DNA of 64,000 nt from Streptomyces sp. TLI_235. GTDB lineage: Bacteria; Actinomycetota; Actinomycetes; Streptomycetales; Streptomycetaceae. A program made the translations under genes and the position numbers. Positions 41,752-50,821 of this stretch are shown here, piece after piece. Under the pieces are notes generated by a model. That model made no database searches and was not told where the DNA came from. It saw only the letters and a program-made list of their open reading frames with translations. The stretch is from NCBI GenBank assembly GCA_002300355.1, contig NSGV01000001.1:5332001-5396000 (forward strand), given 5' to 3'. Every line of letters begins with the position of its first letter. The stretch's first letter is position 1.

Positions 41752-42327
41752 ATGAGTGTCACGCTGGCCAAGGGCGGCAACGTCTCGCTGAGCAAGGCCG
41801 CGCCCAACCTGACGCAGGTGCAGATCGGGCTGGGCTGGGACGCCCGCTCGACCACCGGCGCACCATTCGACCTGGACGCCAGCGCGCTGCTGTGCGGCGG
41901 CGGCCGGGTGCTGGGCGACGAGTACTTCATTTTCTACAACAACCTGCGCAGCCCCGAGGGGTCGGTCGAGCACCAGGGCGACAACCTGACCGGCGACGGC
42001 GACGGGGACGACGAGGTCGTCCAGGTCAACCTCGACCTGGTGCCCGTCCAGGTCGACAAGGTCGTCTTCGCGGTGTCGATCTACGACGCCGAGGCCCGGA
42101 TCCAGAACTTCGGGCAGGTGTCCAACGCCTACATCCGCGTGGTCAACGTGACGGACGGGCGCGAGATCGCCCGCTACGACCTCACCGAGGACGCGTCCAC
42201 GGAGACCGCGATGATCTTCGGCGAGCTCTACCGCTACCAGGGCGAGTGGAAGTTCCGCGCCGTCGGCCAGGGCTACGCCTCCGGCCTGCGCGGCATCGCC
42301 CTGGATTTCGGAGTAAACGTCCAGTAA
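41752..42327 (+). CDS. TerD family protein (second copy)
   Basis: 191 residues, the same length as its neighbour and closely similar: LGWDARSTTGAPFDLDASALLC, FYNNLRSPEGSVEHQGDNLTGDGDGDDE, AVGQGYASGLRGIALDFGVNVQ. GGGAGGAA ribosome site. A tandem paralog with its own upstream region of about 170 bases beyond the preceding terminator. The TerC-like gene follows 54 bases later and may be co-transcribed, matching the known TerD-TerC functional link. Confidence 0.93.
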   Translation: MSVTLAKGGNVSLSKAAPNLTQVQIGLGWDARSTTGAPFDLDASALLCGGGRVLGDEYFIFYNNLRSPEGSVEHQGDNLTGDGDGDDEVVQVNLDLVPVQVDKVVFAVSIYDAEARIQNFGQVSNAYIRVVNVTDGREIARYDLTEDASTETAMIFGELYRYQGEWKFRAVGQGYASGLRGIALDFGVNVQ

Positions 42328-42381
42328 AGTCCGCCGCCGAAAACACGCCCGTGGACATGAAATCGAAAGGTAACTGACCCC

Positions 42382-43476
42382 GTGTTCCTCCGCACATTCG
42401 GATGGTCCTTCGCCATCACGATCGTCGGCCTGATCGCTGCCGGCCTGATCTGGGGGGCCGAAGGGTTCGGCGTCGTGCTGATCCTCTCGATCCTCGAGAT
42501 CTCCCTCTCGTTCGACAACGCGGTCGTCAACGCCACCGTCCTGAAGCGGATGAACCCCTTCTGGCAGAAGATCTTTCTGACGGTCGGCGTTCTGATCGCG
42601 GTCTTCGGCATGCGCCTGATCTTCCCGCTGCTGGTGGTCGGCCTGACGGCCCACCTGGCGCCGGGCACGGTCATCGAGCTCGCCCTGGACTCCAGCAAGA
42701 CCTACAACGGCCAGACCTACGCCGACTACCTGGAGGCGGCCAACCCGGCCATCGCCGCGTTCGGTGGTATCTTCCTGCTGATGATCTTCCTCGACTTCAT
42801 CTTCGAGGAGAAGGACTTCAACTGGCTGCGCTGGCTGGAGAAGCCGCTGGAGAAGATCGGCAAGCTGGACGCGCTCTCCTCGGTCATCGCGCTGGTCGTC
42901 CTCGCGCTCTCCTCCCGCCTGTTCGCGGCCGAGCACGCCGAGACGGTGCTGCTGGCCGGCCTGATGGGCCTCGCCACCTACCTCGCGGTCAACGGCCTGT
43001 CCGGCGTCTTCGAGTCCGGCCTCGAGGAGCAGGAGGCCGCCGAGGAAGAGGCGGAGAAGACCGGCAAGTCGATCATCCAGGTCGGCGGCAAGGCCGCGTT
43101 CTTCCTCTTCCTCTACCTGGAGGTCCTGGACGCCTCGTTCTCCTTCGACGGTGTGGTCGGCGCCTTCGCCATCTCCCAGGACATCTTCATGATCACCCTG
43201 GGTCTGGGCATCGGCGCGATGTACATCCGCTCGCTCACCGTCTACCTGGTCCGCAAGGGCACCCTGGACGACTACGTGTACCTGGAGCACGGCGCGCACT
43301 ACGCGATCGGCGCACTGGCGCTGATCCTGCTGGTCTCGATCGAGTACCACGTCCCGGAGCTGGTCACCGGCCTGATCGGCGTCGGCTTCATCGGCGCGGC
43401 ACTGGCCTCCTCGGTGGTCCGCAACCGGCGCGAGCAGGCGCTGGAGACCTCGGAACCGGAGACGACCTCGGTCTGA
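42382..43476 (+). CDS. TerC-like integral membrane protein (DUF475)
   Basis: 364 residues from a GTG. Nine or ten membrane helices with the family's two acidic signatures: LEISLSFDNAVVNATVLKRM in the second helix region and LEVLDASFSFDGVVGAFAI later, the internal repeat of TerC proteins. A charged cytosolic loop (SGLEEQEAAEEEAEKTGKS) separates the halves. TerC/Alx relatives export metal ions (Mn2+) and act with TerD proteins in metal stress. Confidence 0.93.
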   Translation: MFLRTFGWSFAITIVGLIAAGLIWGAEGFGVVLILSILEISLSFDNAVVNATVLKRMNPFWQKIFLTVGVLIAVFGMRLIFPLLVVGLTAHLAPGTVIELALDSSKTYNGQTYADYLEAANPAIAAFGGIFLLMIFLDFIFEEKDFNWLRWLEKPLEKIGKLDALSSVIALVVLALSSRLFAAEHAETVLLAGLMGLATYLAVNGLSGVFESGLEEQEAAEEEAEKTGKSIIQVGGKAAFFLFLYLEVLDASFSFDGVVGAFAISQDIFMITLGLGIGAMYIRSLTVYLVRKGTLDDYVYLEHGAHYAIGALALILLVSIEYHVPELVTGLIGVGFIGAALASSVVRNRREQALETSEPETTSV

Positions 43477-43490
43477 CCCGCCCCGCAGCA

Positions 43491-43532
43491 CGCGAAGGGC
43501 CCCGCACACCTCGGTGTGCGGGGCCCTTCGCG
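43491..43532. terminator. Very strong bidirectional terminator
   Basis: Perfect 20-bp stem with a 2-base nominal loop (43491-43510 with 43513-43532), between the convergent TerC-like and DUF2637 genes. Confidence 0.85.
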
Positions 43533-43544
43533 CGGTACGGCGGA

Positions 43545-44609
43545 TCAGCCGAGCTGCTGCTCGATCGCGCGGAGCTTGCGCTCCAGCGAGTCCAGCTTCG
43601 GCATCGCCAGGGTGTCCTCGTCCAGCGTCAGGTCGATGCTGGACGAGCTGCCGACGGCGGCGCGGGGGCGCCGGCCGGCGGTGAGGGCGGCGGGCTCCAG
43701 CGCGGAGGGGCCGACCTTCGCCATCGGGTCCTCGTCGGCTAGGGCAGGCTCCGAAGCGGAGGACTCGCCCGCACCGGCCGCGGTCAGCGCCGGCACCTGG
43801 CGGCCGCCGCGGGCCCGGGAGAGCACGCCGCCCTGCGAGCGGGCGATCGCCTTCAGCTCGGCGCGCTCGCGGCGGTCCGCCGAGCGGGCCCGCAGCTTCG
43901 CCTCCTGCTTGGACTGCCGTTCCTCGCGGACCTCGTCGACCGCCTCGTCGAGGCTGCGGACGTTCTCCAGCAGCATCAGCGACCAGGCCGCGTAGGTCTC
44001 GCGGGGCGCCCGCAGCCAGCGGACGATGCGGATCTGCGGCAGCGGCCGCGGGATCAGGCCCTGCTCGCGCAGCGCCGCCCGGCGGGTCTGCTTCAGCGCG
44101 CGGTCGAAGAGCACCGCGGCCGAGATCGACATGCCGGCGAAGAACTCCGGGGCACCGTCGTGCGAGCCGCCGCGCGGCGCGTGCACCCAGTTGAACCAGG
44201 CCGAGGCGACCGCGAACAGCCAGACCAGCAGGCGCGAGCCGAGCGCCGCGTCACCGTGGCTGGCCTCGCGCACGGCGAGCACCGAGCAGAACATCGCGGC
44301 ACCGTCGAGGCCGAACGGGACGAGGTACTCCCAGCCGCCGGAGAGGCCGAGGTTCTGCTGGCCGAAGCCGACCAGGCCGTGGAAGGACAGCGCGGCGGCG
44401 ACACCGGCGCAGCAGAACAGCAGCACGTAGGAGGCGCCGCCGTACACCGCCTCCTTGCGGCGGCGGCGCTCCTCGCTGCGCTCCCAGGAGTCGGTGTTCT
44501 CGTCCGCCTTGTTGTTCTTGACACGCAGCACGGCCACCAGGATGGCGGTGAACAGCAGGGCTGCGCCGCCGATGACGGCCCAGACCAGCTGTATGGAGGA
44601 GAGGTTCAT
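43545..44609 (-). CDS. DUF2637 membrane protein
   Basis: 354 residues from the ATG at 44609, which gives a clean N-terminal membrane helix (LVWAVIGGAALLFTAILVAVL). After a charged loop (ERSEERRRRKEAVYG) come three more helices (YVLLFCCAGVAAALSF, YLVPFGLDGAAMFCSVLAV, LLVWLFAVASAWFNWVHA) and GMSISAAVLFDRAL. The C-terminal half is cytosolic, with coiled-coil-like Arg/Glu-rich helices and an Ala/Ser-rich tail. DUF2637 is typical of actinomycete membrane and conjugative-spread (SpdB-like) proteins. It is surrounded by ter genes, so a role in the same system is possible but unproven. Confidence 0.75.
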   Translation of the reverse strand: MNLSSIQLVWAVIGGAALLFTAILVAVLRVKNNKADENTDSWERSEERRRRKEAVYGGASYVLLFCCAGVAAALSFHGLVGFGQQNLGLSGGWEYLVPFGLDGAAMFCSVLAVREASHGDAALGSRLLVWLFAVASAWFNWVHAPRGGSHDGAPEFFAGMSISAAVLFDRALKQTRRAALREQGLIPRPLPQIRIVRWLRAPRETYAAWSLMLLENVRSLDEAVDEVREERQSKQEAKLRARSADRRERAELKAIARSQGGVLSRARGGRQVPALTAAGAGESSASEPALADEDPMAKVGPSALEPAALTAGRRPRAAVGSSSSIDLTLDEDTLAMPKLDSLERKLRAIEQQLG

Positions 44610-44890
44610 CGTGGGTTGGGCCTCGAATTCCGCAGGACAGGGGGATGGAACGCGGTCGGGCACAGGAGGCGGCCCGAGCGGGTCGAGGTCCTGACGAAGC
44701 GTCGTGGACGCCACCGCACGAGACGACGGGGACACCTGTGCGGCACCGACGATATCGCGTCCAAAGGCCCGGCATGGTACGGGAGGCGGCGATCACCCGC
44801 CAGGCGGAGCACTGACGGTGGCTCATCATCGCCGTCGGGGTATTGCTCTGATGCGACGATACGAGCACGACGCACGACGGAGGGCGATCA

Positions 44891-44906
44891 CCGGCCGGAA
44901 GGCCGG
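44891..44906 (+). promoter_or_regulatory. Small GNRA-loop hairpin before the third ter protein gene
   Basis: CCGGCC-GGAA-GGCCGG, a 6-bp stem with a GGAA tetraloop just upstream of the GGGGGAGGG ribosome site. Nothing else is clear in the 318-base gap 44610-44927, which must hold divergent promoters for the DUF2637 and TerD-like genes. Confidence 0.35.
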
Positions 44907-44927
44907 GAGAGGGGGAGGGCGGACGCC

Positions 44928-45671
44928 ATGGTCTCGGTCTGGGAGTTCCTCAAGGGAGACCGCAGAGGAGTGGACTCCGGGGGGCAGTTCAAGGTCACGC
45001 TGACCAAGTCCCAACCGCAGCACGCGCTGACCGGCGCGGCGGCGACCACCGGATATCTGTACGTGAACCTGCACTGGACCACCCGTTCGGCCGGTCGCCC
45101 GGGCGGCGGTGGCGGGGGGCTGCGTACCCTGTTCGACCTGCGGAACCTGCGGCCGATGGCCCCCCAGTCGCTGGACCGCGCACCGGTCAGCGTCGACCTC
45201 GACCTGGCCTGCCTGTACGAGCTGGCCGACGGCACCCGCGGGGTGGTCCAGCCGCTGGGCGGCTACTTCGGCGACCTCAACCGGCCGCCGTACATCAAGC
45301 TGAGCGGCGACGACGTCTACGGCGCGCCGTCCGGCGAGACGATGTACGTCAACCTGGAGAAGAAGGACCAGTTCCGGCGGCTGCTGATCTTCGTCTACAT
45401 CTACGACGACACCCCGGCCTTCGGCCACACCCACGCGACCGTGACGATCGTGCCGCAGACCGGTCCGCGGATCGAGATCAAACTGGACGAGCGCGCGCCG
45501 GCCGCCCGCTCCTGCGCCGTGGTGCTGATCGAGAACTCCGGCGACGGGCAGCTCACCGTCCGCCGCGAGGTCCGCTACGTGCACGGTTTCCAGTCGGATC
45601 TGGACCGGCTGTACGGCTTCGGCATGCAGTGGCAGCGCGGCTACAAGAAGCCGACCGGGCCGGCCGCCTGA
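44928..45671 (+). CDS. TerD-superfamily protein, TerA-like
   Basis: 247 residues. It lacks the N-terminal SLSKGGNVSL of classic TerD but keeps the fold: YLYVNLHWTTRS, VDLDLACLYELADGTRG in place of FDLDASA, YIKLSGDDVYGAPSGETMYVNL, FVYIYDD, and VHGFQSDLDRLYGFGMQW at the end. This is the TerA/TerF-like branch found in actinobacterial ter loci. A cytosolic Ca2+-binding scaffold is likely. It converges on the next TerD-family gene. Confidence 0.83.
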   Translation: MVSVWEFLKGDRRGVDSGGQFKVTLTKSQPQHALTGAAATTGYLYVNLHWTTRSAGRPGGGGGGLRTLFDLRNLRPMAPQSLDRAPVSVDLDLACLYELADGTRGVVQPLGGYFGDLNRPPYIKLSGDDVYGAPSGETMYVNLEKKDQFRRLLIFVYIYDDTPAFGHTHATVTIVPQTGPRIEIKLDERAPAARSCAVVLIENSGDGQLTVRREVRYVHGFQSDLDRLYGFGMQWQRGYKKPTGPAA

Positions 45672-45728
45672 GACCGGCCCGATCCGGTGCATCCGGGGGC
45701 GCGCTGCCACGGCCGCGCGCCCCGGAGG

Positions 45729-46748
45729 TCAGCGCGGCTGGAACTGCGGGCCCTGCGGCGGCAGCGCGAAGCCCGGTGCCCCGGCGGGCTGCGGGTCGGG
45801 CTGAGGGACCGGCGGCTGGGGCTGCGCCTGCTGCTGCGGGTACCCGTAGCCGGGCGCCGGGGGCTGCTGCGGATAGCCGTACCCGGGCTGCTGCTGCGGG
45901 TAGCCGTACCCGCCGCCCTGCTGCGGCTGCGGCTGCGGCTGTGGGGGAGCGGGCGGGTAGCCGTACCCGCCCGCCCGGGCGGCGGCCGGCTGCGGGTAGC
46001 CGTACCCGGCGGGCGCCTGCGGCGGGGCGGGGGTGCCCACGGTCGGCGGGGCACTGGGCGGCGGCGGCAGCGGGGCCGCGGCGGGTGCTGCGGGCGCCAG
46101 CGTGTAGATGTCCGGCTCCTCCGGCAGCTCCGCCGCGGGGGCGGCCGGCTCCGGCCCCGGCTCCGGCGCCGCGGCGGGCAGCGCGTCCGCGATCTCCTCG
46201 CCGTCCTCAACGGCGATGCCGTAGTCGGTGGCCAGGCCGCTCAGACCGGTGGCGTAGCCCTGGCCGACCGCCCGGAACTTCCAGCCGCCGGCCCGCCGGT
46301 AGAACTCGCCGGCGACCAGTGCGGTGACGTCCCCGCTGTCGGTGACCGGGAACTCGGCGAGCGGATCGGCTCCCTCGCCGGCCCCGGCGTCGAAGACCAG
46401 CACCCGCAGCCGCGGCACCGACGGGAACGAACCCTCCTCCGAGGAGCCGGCCAGGACGACCCGCTCGATCTCCTCCGGCAGCCGGCCGAGGTCGATCTCG
46501 ACCGCGTCCGAGACCTCGTCCCCGTGCCCCGCCTGCTGCTTCGGCACGTGGCGCACCAGGCCCGTGGGGTGCCTCGGCTGGTTGTAGAAGACGAAGTCGG
46601 AATCCGAACGGACCTTGCCGTCGGCGGCGACCAGCAGCGCGGAGACGTCCACGTCGGGTGCGCCAGGCGTCGCCGACCAGCGCAGCACGGCGCGGACCGC
46701 GGCGGCCGTCAGTGGGATGTTGGCGCCCTTCGCCATCACGTGCGTCAT
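45729..46748 (-). CDS. TerD-family protein with Pro/Gln/Tyr-rich GYGYP-repeat tail
   Basis: 339 residues from the ATG at 46748 (or four codons later). A TerD domain covers about residues 1-180: MAKGANIPLTAAAVRAVLRW, VDVSALLVAADGKVRSDSDFVFYNQ, VDSGDVTALVAG-like, FRAVGQGYATGLSGLATDYGI. A Pro/Ala linker leads to a low-complexity tail with five GYGYP motifs separated by P and Q runs. Such tails are prone to condense or bind membranes. Divergent from the aldolase-PRTase-StiP-HAD arm. Confidence 0.85.
   Translation of the reverse strand: MTHVMAKGANIPLTAAAVRAVLRWSATPGAPDVDVSALLVAADGKVRSDSDFVFYNQPRHPTGLVRHVPKQQAGHGDEVSDAVEIDLGRLPEEIERVVLAGSSEEGSFPSVPRLRVLVFDAGAGEGADPLAEFPVTDSGDVTALVAGEFYRRAGGWKFRAVGQGYATGLSGLATDYGIAVEDGEEIADALPAAAPEPGPEPAAPAAELPEEPDIYTLAPAAPAAAPLPPPPSAPPTVGTPAPPQAPAGYGYPQPAAARAGGYGYPPAPPQPQPQPQQGGGYGYPQQQPGYGYPQQPPAPGYGYPQQQAQPQPPVPQPDPQPAGAPGFALPPQGPQFQPR
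45836..46010 (-). repeat. GYGYP-coding repeat tract
   Basis: Five copies of a GGGTACCCGTAGCC-like unit (minus-strand GGCTACGGGTACCC, GYGYP) at uneven spacing of 33-60 bases, within CTG/CGG-rich DNA coding for P and Q. Confidence 0.8.
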
Positions 46749-47068
46749 GCCCCAATCCTGCCCGGCCCCGCCCCCCGCGGACAATGCGGGCCGGCACCGC
46801 CCCGGCGGGGGGTTTTGTGTCGCACCGGGTAACCTTCCGAGAATTCGATGTTTCAGGTCTTTGCAAAGCCCTGAAGGACCGTACGATTGGCGGCCAACGG
46901 CTCCCGGTACACCACCCACCTCGGCGAACGCGACGCGGCGGACGCGAGGGCGACCGCGCCGCCCCCACCCGCGAAACCATCGGGCCCCGCCGTTCGTCCC
47001 TGTTGTCGGGACGTCAGCCGAATCCCGCCCGGTGACCGGGCCGTCACCACGATCACAGGGAGAGCAGC
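46749..47068. promoter_or_regulatory. Divergent ter promoter region with a 24-bp palindrome
   Basis: 320 bases without a convincing gene. At 46852-46875 lies a near-perfect palindrome: TTCAGGTCTTTG against CAAAGCCCTGAA, 11 of 12 pairs, no spacer. It is in the least G/C-rich part of the spacer, directly after GAATTCGATG. It is a good candidate operator for both arms of the ter locus. Confidence 0.6.
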
Positions 47069-48235
47069 TTGCGCCACTTCGGCCACCTCGCCGACGACGT
47101 CCGCGAACGACTCTTCCTGCACCAGCCGGTCGCCTTCGGGCTGGACAGCGACGCCGCGGTGCTCTCCACCGCGCTCGGCGCGACCCTCTACAGCCCGGCC
47201 ACCCGCACCACGCTCGCCGCCGACATCCGCAAGCAGGCCGCCCGCGGCGTGGTCTCCATGGTGCTCTGCCTGGAGGACGCGATCGCCGACCACGAGGTGC
47301 CGGCCGCCGAGGCCAACCTGGTCGCCCAGCTCGGCGGGCTGGCCGCCGCCGGCGACACCGACCTGCCGCTGCTGTTCGTCCGGGTCCGCGCCGCCGGGCA
47401 GATCACCGACCTCGCCGAGCGCCTCGGCCCCGCCGTCCGGCTGCTGGCCGGCTTCGTCGTGCCCAAGTTCACCGAGGAGAGCGGCGGCCCCTTCCTGGAG
47501 GCGCTCACCGCCGCCGAGGAGCGCTCCGGCCGGCGCCTGTTCGCCATGCCGGTGCTGGAGTCGCCCGAGCTCGCCCACCTGGAGACCCGCCGCGAGGAGC
47601 TCTTCTCGATCGCCCGGCTGCTGGAGAAGCACCGCGAGCGAATCCTCGCCGTCCGGCTCGGCGTCACCGACCTGTGCTCCGCGTACGGGCTGCGCCGCTC
47701 GCCCGACCTCACCGCCTACGACGTGGCCCTGGTGGCCGGCGTCATCGGCGACGTGGTCAACGTGCTCGGCCGCGCCGACGGCACCGGCTACACCGTGACC
47801 GGCCCGGTCTGGGAGTACTTCCCGGTGCAGGAACGGATGTTCAAGCCGCAGCTGCGCCGCACCCCATTCGCGGAGGCGCACCCGCCGGCCGACGGCGTCC
47901 GGCAGCGCATCATCGAGCACGACCTGGACGGTCTGATCCGCGAGATCGAACTCGACCGGGCCAACGGCCTGCTCGGCAAGACCTGCATCCACCCCAGCCA
48001 CGTGCCCGCCGTGCACGCCCTCTCGGTCGTCACGCACGAGGAGTACTCCGACGCGCGGGACATCCTCAGCCGGGACGGCGGCGGCGTGCTGCGCTCCGCG
48101 TACACCAACAAGATGAACGAGGCCAAGCCGCACCGCGCCTGGGCCGAGCGGGTACTGCTGCGGGCCGAGGTCTTCGGCGTGGCCCGCGAGGACGTCAGCT
48201 TCGCCGAACTGCTCGGCGCCTGCCTCTGCGGCTGA
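47069..48235 (+). CDS. HpcH/HpaI aldolase / citrate lyase beta-like protein of the ter locus
   Basis: 388 residues from a TTG with GGGAGAG upstream. TIM-barrel aldolase motifs: TLYSPATRTTLAADI, VSMVLCLEDAI with the metal-binding Glu, LLFVRVRA, GFVVPKF, and LGVTDLCSAYG. The C-terminal part has GKTCIHPSHVPAVHAL, typical of CitE relatives. First of four closely spaced plus-strand genes. The ter-associated members are proposed to make a nucleoside-like metabolite together with the PRTase and HAD enzyme. Confidence 0.88.
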   Translation: MRHFGHLADDVRERLFLHQPVAFGLDSDAAVLSTALGATLYSPATRTTLAADIRKQAARGVVSMVLCLEDAIADHEVPAAEANLVAQLGGLAAAGDTDLPLLFVRVRAAGQITDLAERLGPAVRLLAGFVVPKFTEESGGPFLEALTAAEERSGRRLFAMPVLESPELAHLETRREELFSIARLLEKHRERILAVRLGVTDLCSAYGLRRSPDLTAYDVALVAGVIGDVVNVLGRADGTGYTVTGPVWEYFPVQERMFKPQLRRTPFAEAHPPADGVRQRIIEHDLDGLIREIELDRANGLLGKTCIHPSHVPAVHALSVVTHEEYSDARDILSRDGGGVLRSAYTNKMNEAKPHRAWAERVLLRAEVFGVAREDVSFAELLGACLCG

Positions 48236-48299
48236 CCCCGCCCGCCGCACCGCCGCACCCATGCACGACCGCACCGCCGCACCACCGAAAGCAGGAGCC

Positions 48300-49592
48300 T
48301 TGACAGCACAGCACGCCGCCCCGGCGCCCTGGACCGGCCAGTGGGTCACCGACCGGCTCGGCATCGGGCTCACCGGCTCGCCGGAGCTGCGGGAGCTGAT
48401 CGGGCTCGCCCTGCGCCGCAACCCGCGCCGCGCCCACCTGCTGGTCTCCCACGTGCTCGGCAAGCACGTGCCCCAGCACCCCGCCGTGGTGCACGGCGTC
48501 GGCCTGGAGCTCGGCCGGCGGGTCCGCGAGCTGCTCGGCGAGGAGCAGGCCGCCCGCGCGGTCGTCCTCGGCTACGCCGAGACCGCCACCGCGCTCGGCC
48601 ACAGCGTCGCCGACGGCCTGGACGCCCCCTACCTGCACTCCACCCGCCGCCCGGTCGACGGCGTCAAGCCGGTCGGCGGCTTCGAGGAGGAGCACTCGCA
48701 CGCCACCTCCCACCTGCTGCTGCCGGAGGACCCGGAGCTGCTGGCCGGCGACGGCCCGCTGGTGCTGGTCGACGACGAGTTCTCCACCGGCAACACCGTG
48801 CTCAACACCGTCCGGGCGCTGCACGCCGCGCACCCCCGCGAGCGGTACGTGGTCGTCGCCCTGGTCGACCTGCGCACCCAGGCCGACCGCGAGCGCCTCG
48901 ACAAGGCCGCCGCCGAGCTCGGCGCCCGGGTCGACCTGGTCGCCACCGCCACCGGCGGCGTCCGGCTGCCCGCCGACGTGCTCGCCCGCGCCCAGGAGAT
49001 CGTCGACGCGCAGCCCGCCGCCGCGCCGCTGCCCGAGGGCCCGCTCGCCCCCGTCCACCGGGCCGTCCTCGACTGGCCCGCCGACCTGCCCGACGGCGGC
49101 CGGCACGGCTTCACCCGCGACCACCGCCACCGCCTCGACACCGCCCTGCCCGACCTCGCCGCCCCGCTCGCCGAGCTGCTCGCCGAGCACCGCCGCGTCC
49201 TCGTCCTCGGCTTCGAGGAGCTGATGTACGCGCCGCTGCGCCTGGCCGGCGCGCTCGCCGACCGGCTCGGCGGCGACCGCGTACGCTTCTCCACGACGAC
49301 CCGCTCCCCGGTGCTCGCCGTGGACGACCCCGGCTACGCCATCCGCACCCGGCTGGCCTTCCCCGCCCACGACGACCCGGCCGACCGCTCCACCGAGCGG
49401 TACGCCTACAACGTCGCGCCCGGCAACGACCCCGCCCGCCGCTTCGACGCCGTCGTCCTGGTGGTCGACACCCCCGGCGACACCCCCGCCCTGCACGAGG
49501 GCCCCGACGCCCTGCTGCGGCAGCTGCGGGCCGTCACCGACCAGGTGGTGCTCGCCGTTCTCCCGGCGTACCAGCCCGGGTCACCCCGCTGA
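48300..49592 (+). CDS. ter-associated phosphoribosyltransferase with TRSP domain
   Basis: 430 residues if the TTG at 48300 is used; AGGAG lies just before it but very close. An in-frame ATG at 48261 without any ribosome site would add 13 residues. The PRPP-binding loop is LVLVDDEFSTGNTVLNTVRALH (about residues 150-170). A second domain (TRSP) follows from about 250: VLVLGFEELMYAPLRLAGAL, FSTTTRSPV, and AYNVAPG. It presumably joins a base-like group to phosphoribose in the ter metabolite pathway. Confidence 0.86.
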   Translation: MTAQHAAPAPWTGQWVTDRLGIGLTGSPELRELIGLALRRNPRRAHLLVSHVLGKHVPQHPAVVHGVGLELGRRVRELLGEEQAARAVVLGYAETATALGHSVADGLDAPYLHSTRRPVDGVKPVGGFEEEHSHATSHLLLPEDPELLAGDGPLVLVDDEFSTGNTVLNTVRALHAAHPRERYVVVALVDLRTQADRERLDKAAAELGARVDLVATATGGVRLPADVLARAQEIVDAQPAAAPLPEGPLAPVHRAVLDWPADLPDGGRHGFTRDHRHRLDTALPDLAAPLAELLAEHRRVLVLGFEELMYAPLRLAGALADRLGGDRVRFSTTTRSPVLAVDDPGYAIRTRLAFPAHDDPADRSTERYAYNVAPGNDPARRFDAVVLVVDTPGDTPALHEGPDALLRQLRAVTDQVVLAVLPAYQPGSPR

Positions 49593-49642
49593 CGCCTCCG
49601 CCCCCCACCATCGACAGCGCACCTCCCCCACGTAAGGCGACC

Positions 49643-50821
49643 ATGACGACCACCCTGCCCGCGCCGCTGTTCGGCCCCGCGTTCTCCTCCTATTCGGCCG
49701 AGGACGTGACCTGGCTGCTCAAGGACCTCTCAGGGATGGCCCTGGAGGCGCCCACCGAGGAGCGCGAGGAGGCCGTGCAGTCCGGCGGCGCCCACTACGC
49801 CGAGTCGCTGCCGATCGAGTACCAGCCCAGCCCCGAGTACCAGGAGCTGTACCGGCAAGCACTCGCCGAATCCGCCGAGCGGATCGCGCTGGCCGTCGGC
49901 ACCGTCGCCGAGACGCTGCTGCGCGAGCGCGGCCGTCACCTGGTGCTCGCCTCGCTGGCCCGGGCCGGCACCCCGGTCGGCGTGCTGATCCGCCGCTGGC
50001 TGGGCTTCGCCCACGGCCTGGACGTCAAGCACTACACCGTCTCCATCGTGCGCGGCCGCGGCATCGACACGGTGGCCCTGCGCCACCTCGCCGCGCACCA
50101 CGACCCGGCCTCGGTGGTCTTCGTCGACGGCTGGACGGGCAAGGGCGCGATCACCCGCGAACTCGACGAGGCGCTCAAGGGCACCGGTTTCGACCCGGAC
50201 CTCGCGGTGCTCGCCGACCCCGGCCGCTGCGTGCGCACCTTCGGCACCCGGGACGACTACCTCATCCCGTCCGCCTGCCTCAACTCCACCGTCTCCGGCC
50301 TGATCTCGCGCACCGTGCTGCGCGCCGACCTGATCGGGCCGGACGACTTCCACGGCGCCAAGTTCTACCGCGACCTGGCCGGCGCCGACGTCTCGAACGA
50401 CTTCCTGACCGCCGTCTCGGCGCACTTCCCGGCCGTCCGGGCCGCCGTGGCGGCCGCCGCCGGCGCACTCGCCGCCGAGGACCGCACGCCCACCTGGGAG
50501 GGCTGGGCGGCCGTCGAGCGGATCAGTGCCGAGTACGGCATCGACAACGTCAACCTGGTGAAGCCGGGGGTCGGCGAGACCACCCGCGTCATGCTTCGCC
50601 GGGTGCCCTGGCGAGTGCTGGCCCGGCGCGGTGCCGGCGCCGACCTCGACCACGTCCGGCTGCTCGCCGAACAGCGCGGCGTCCCGGTGGAGGAGGTGGA
50701 CGGCCTGCCCTACTCCTGCGTGGGCCTGATCCACCCCCGCTACTCCCGCGGGGCGACCGGTGCCGACGGCACGGCGGTGCAGACCGCCGAGGGCGGCGAA
50801 GTTCTCACGAAGGAAAGTTGA
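49643..50821 (+). CDS. StiP-domain (predicted cysteine protease / PELOTA-associated) protein of the ter locus
   Basis: 392 residues. Conserved StiP blocks: FSSYSAEDVTWLLKDLSG, GGAHYAESLPIEYQPSPEYQELY, LASLARAGTPVGVLIRRWL, HYTVSIVRGRGID, FVDGWTGKGAITREL, PSACLNSTVSGLISRTVL and the end SCVGLIHPRYSRGATGADGTA. The family was named for ter-associated proteins with a predicted cysteine-peptidase or phosphoribosyl-related fold; biochemical activity is unproven. Its stop TGA overlaps the ATG of the HAD gene by one base. Confidence 0.85.
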   Translation: MTTTLPAPLFGPAFSSYSAEDVTWLLKDLSGMALEAPTEEREEAVQSGGAHYAESLPIEYQPSPEYQELYRQALAESAERIALAVGTVAETLLRERGRHLVLASLARAGTPVGVLIRRWLGFAHGLDVKHYTVSIVRGRGIDTVALRHLAAHHDPASVVFVDGWTGKGAITRELDEALKGTGFDPDLAVLADPGRCVRTFGTRDDYLIPSACLNSTVSGLISRTVLRADLIGPDDFHGAKFYRDLAGADVSNDFLTAVSAHFPAVRAAVAAAAGALAAEDRTPTWEGWAAVERISAEYGIDNVNLVKPGVGETTRVMLRRVPWRVLARRGAGADLDHVRLLAEQRGVPVEEVDGLPYSCVGLIHPRYSRGATGADGTAVQTAEGGEVLTKES

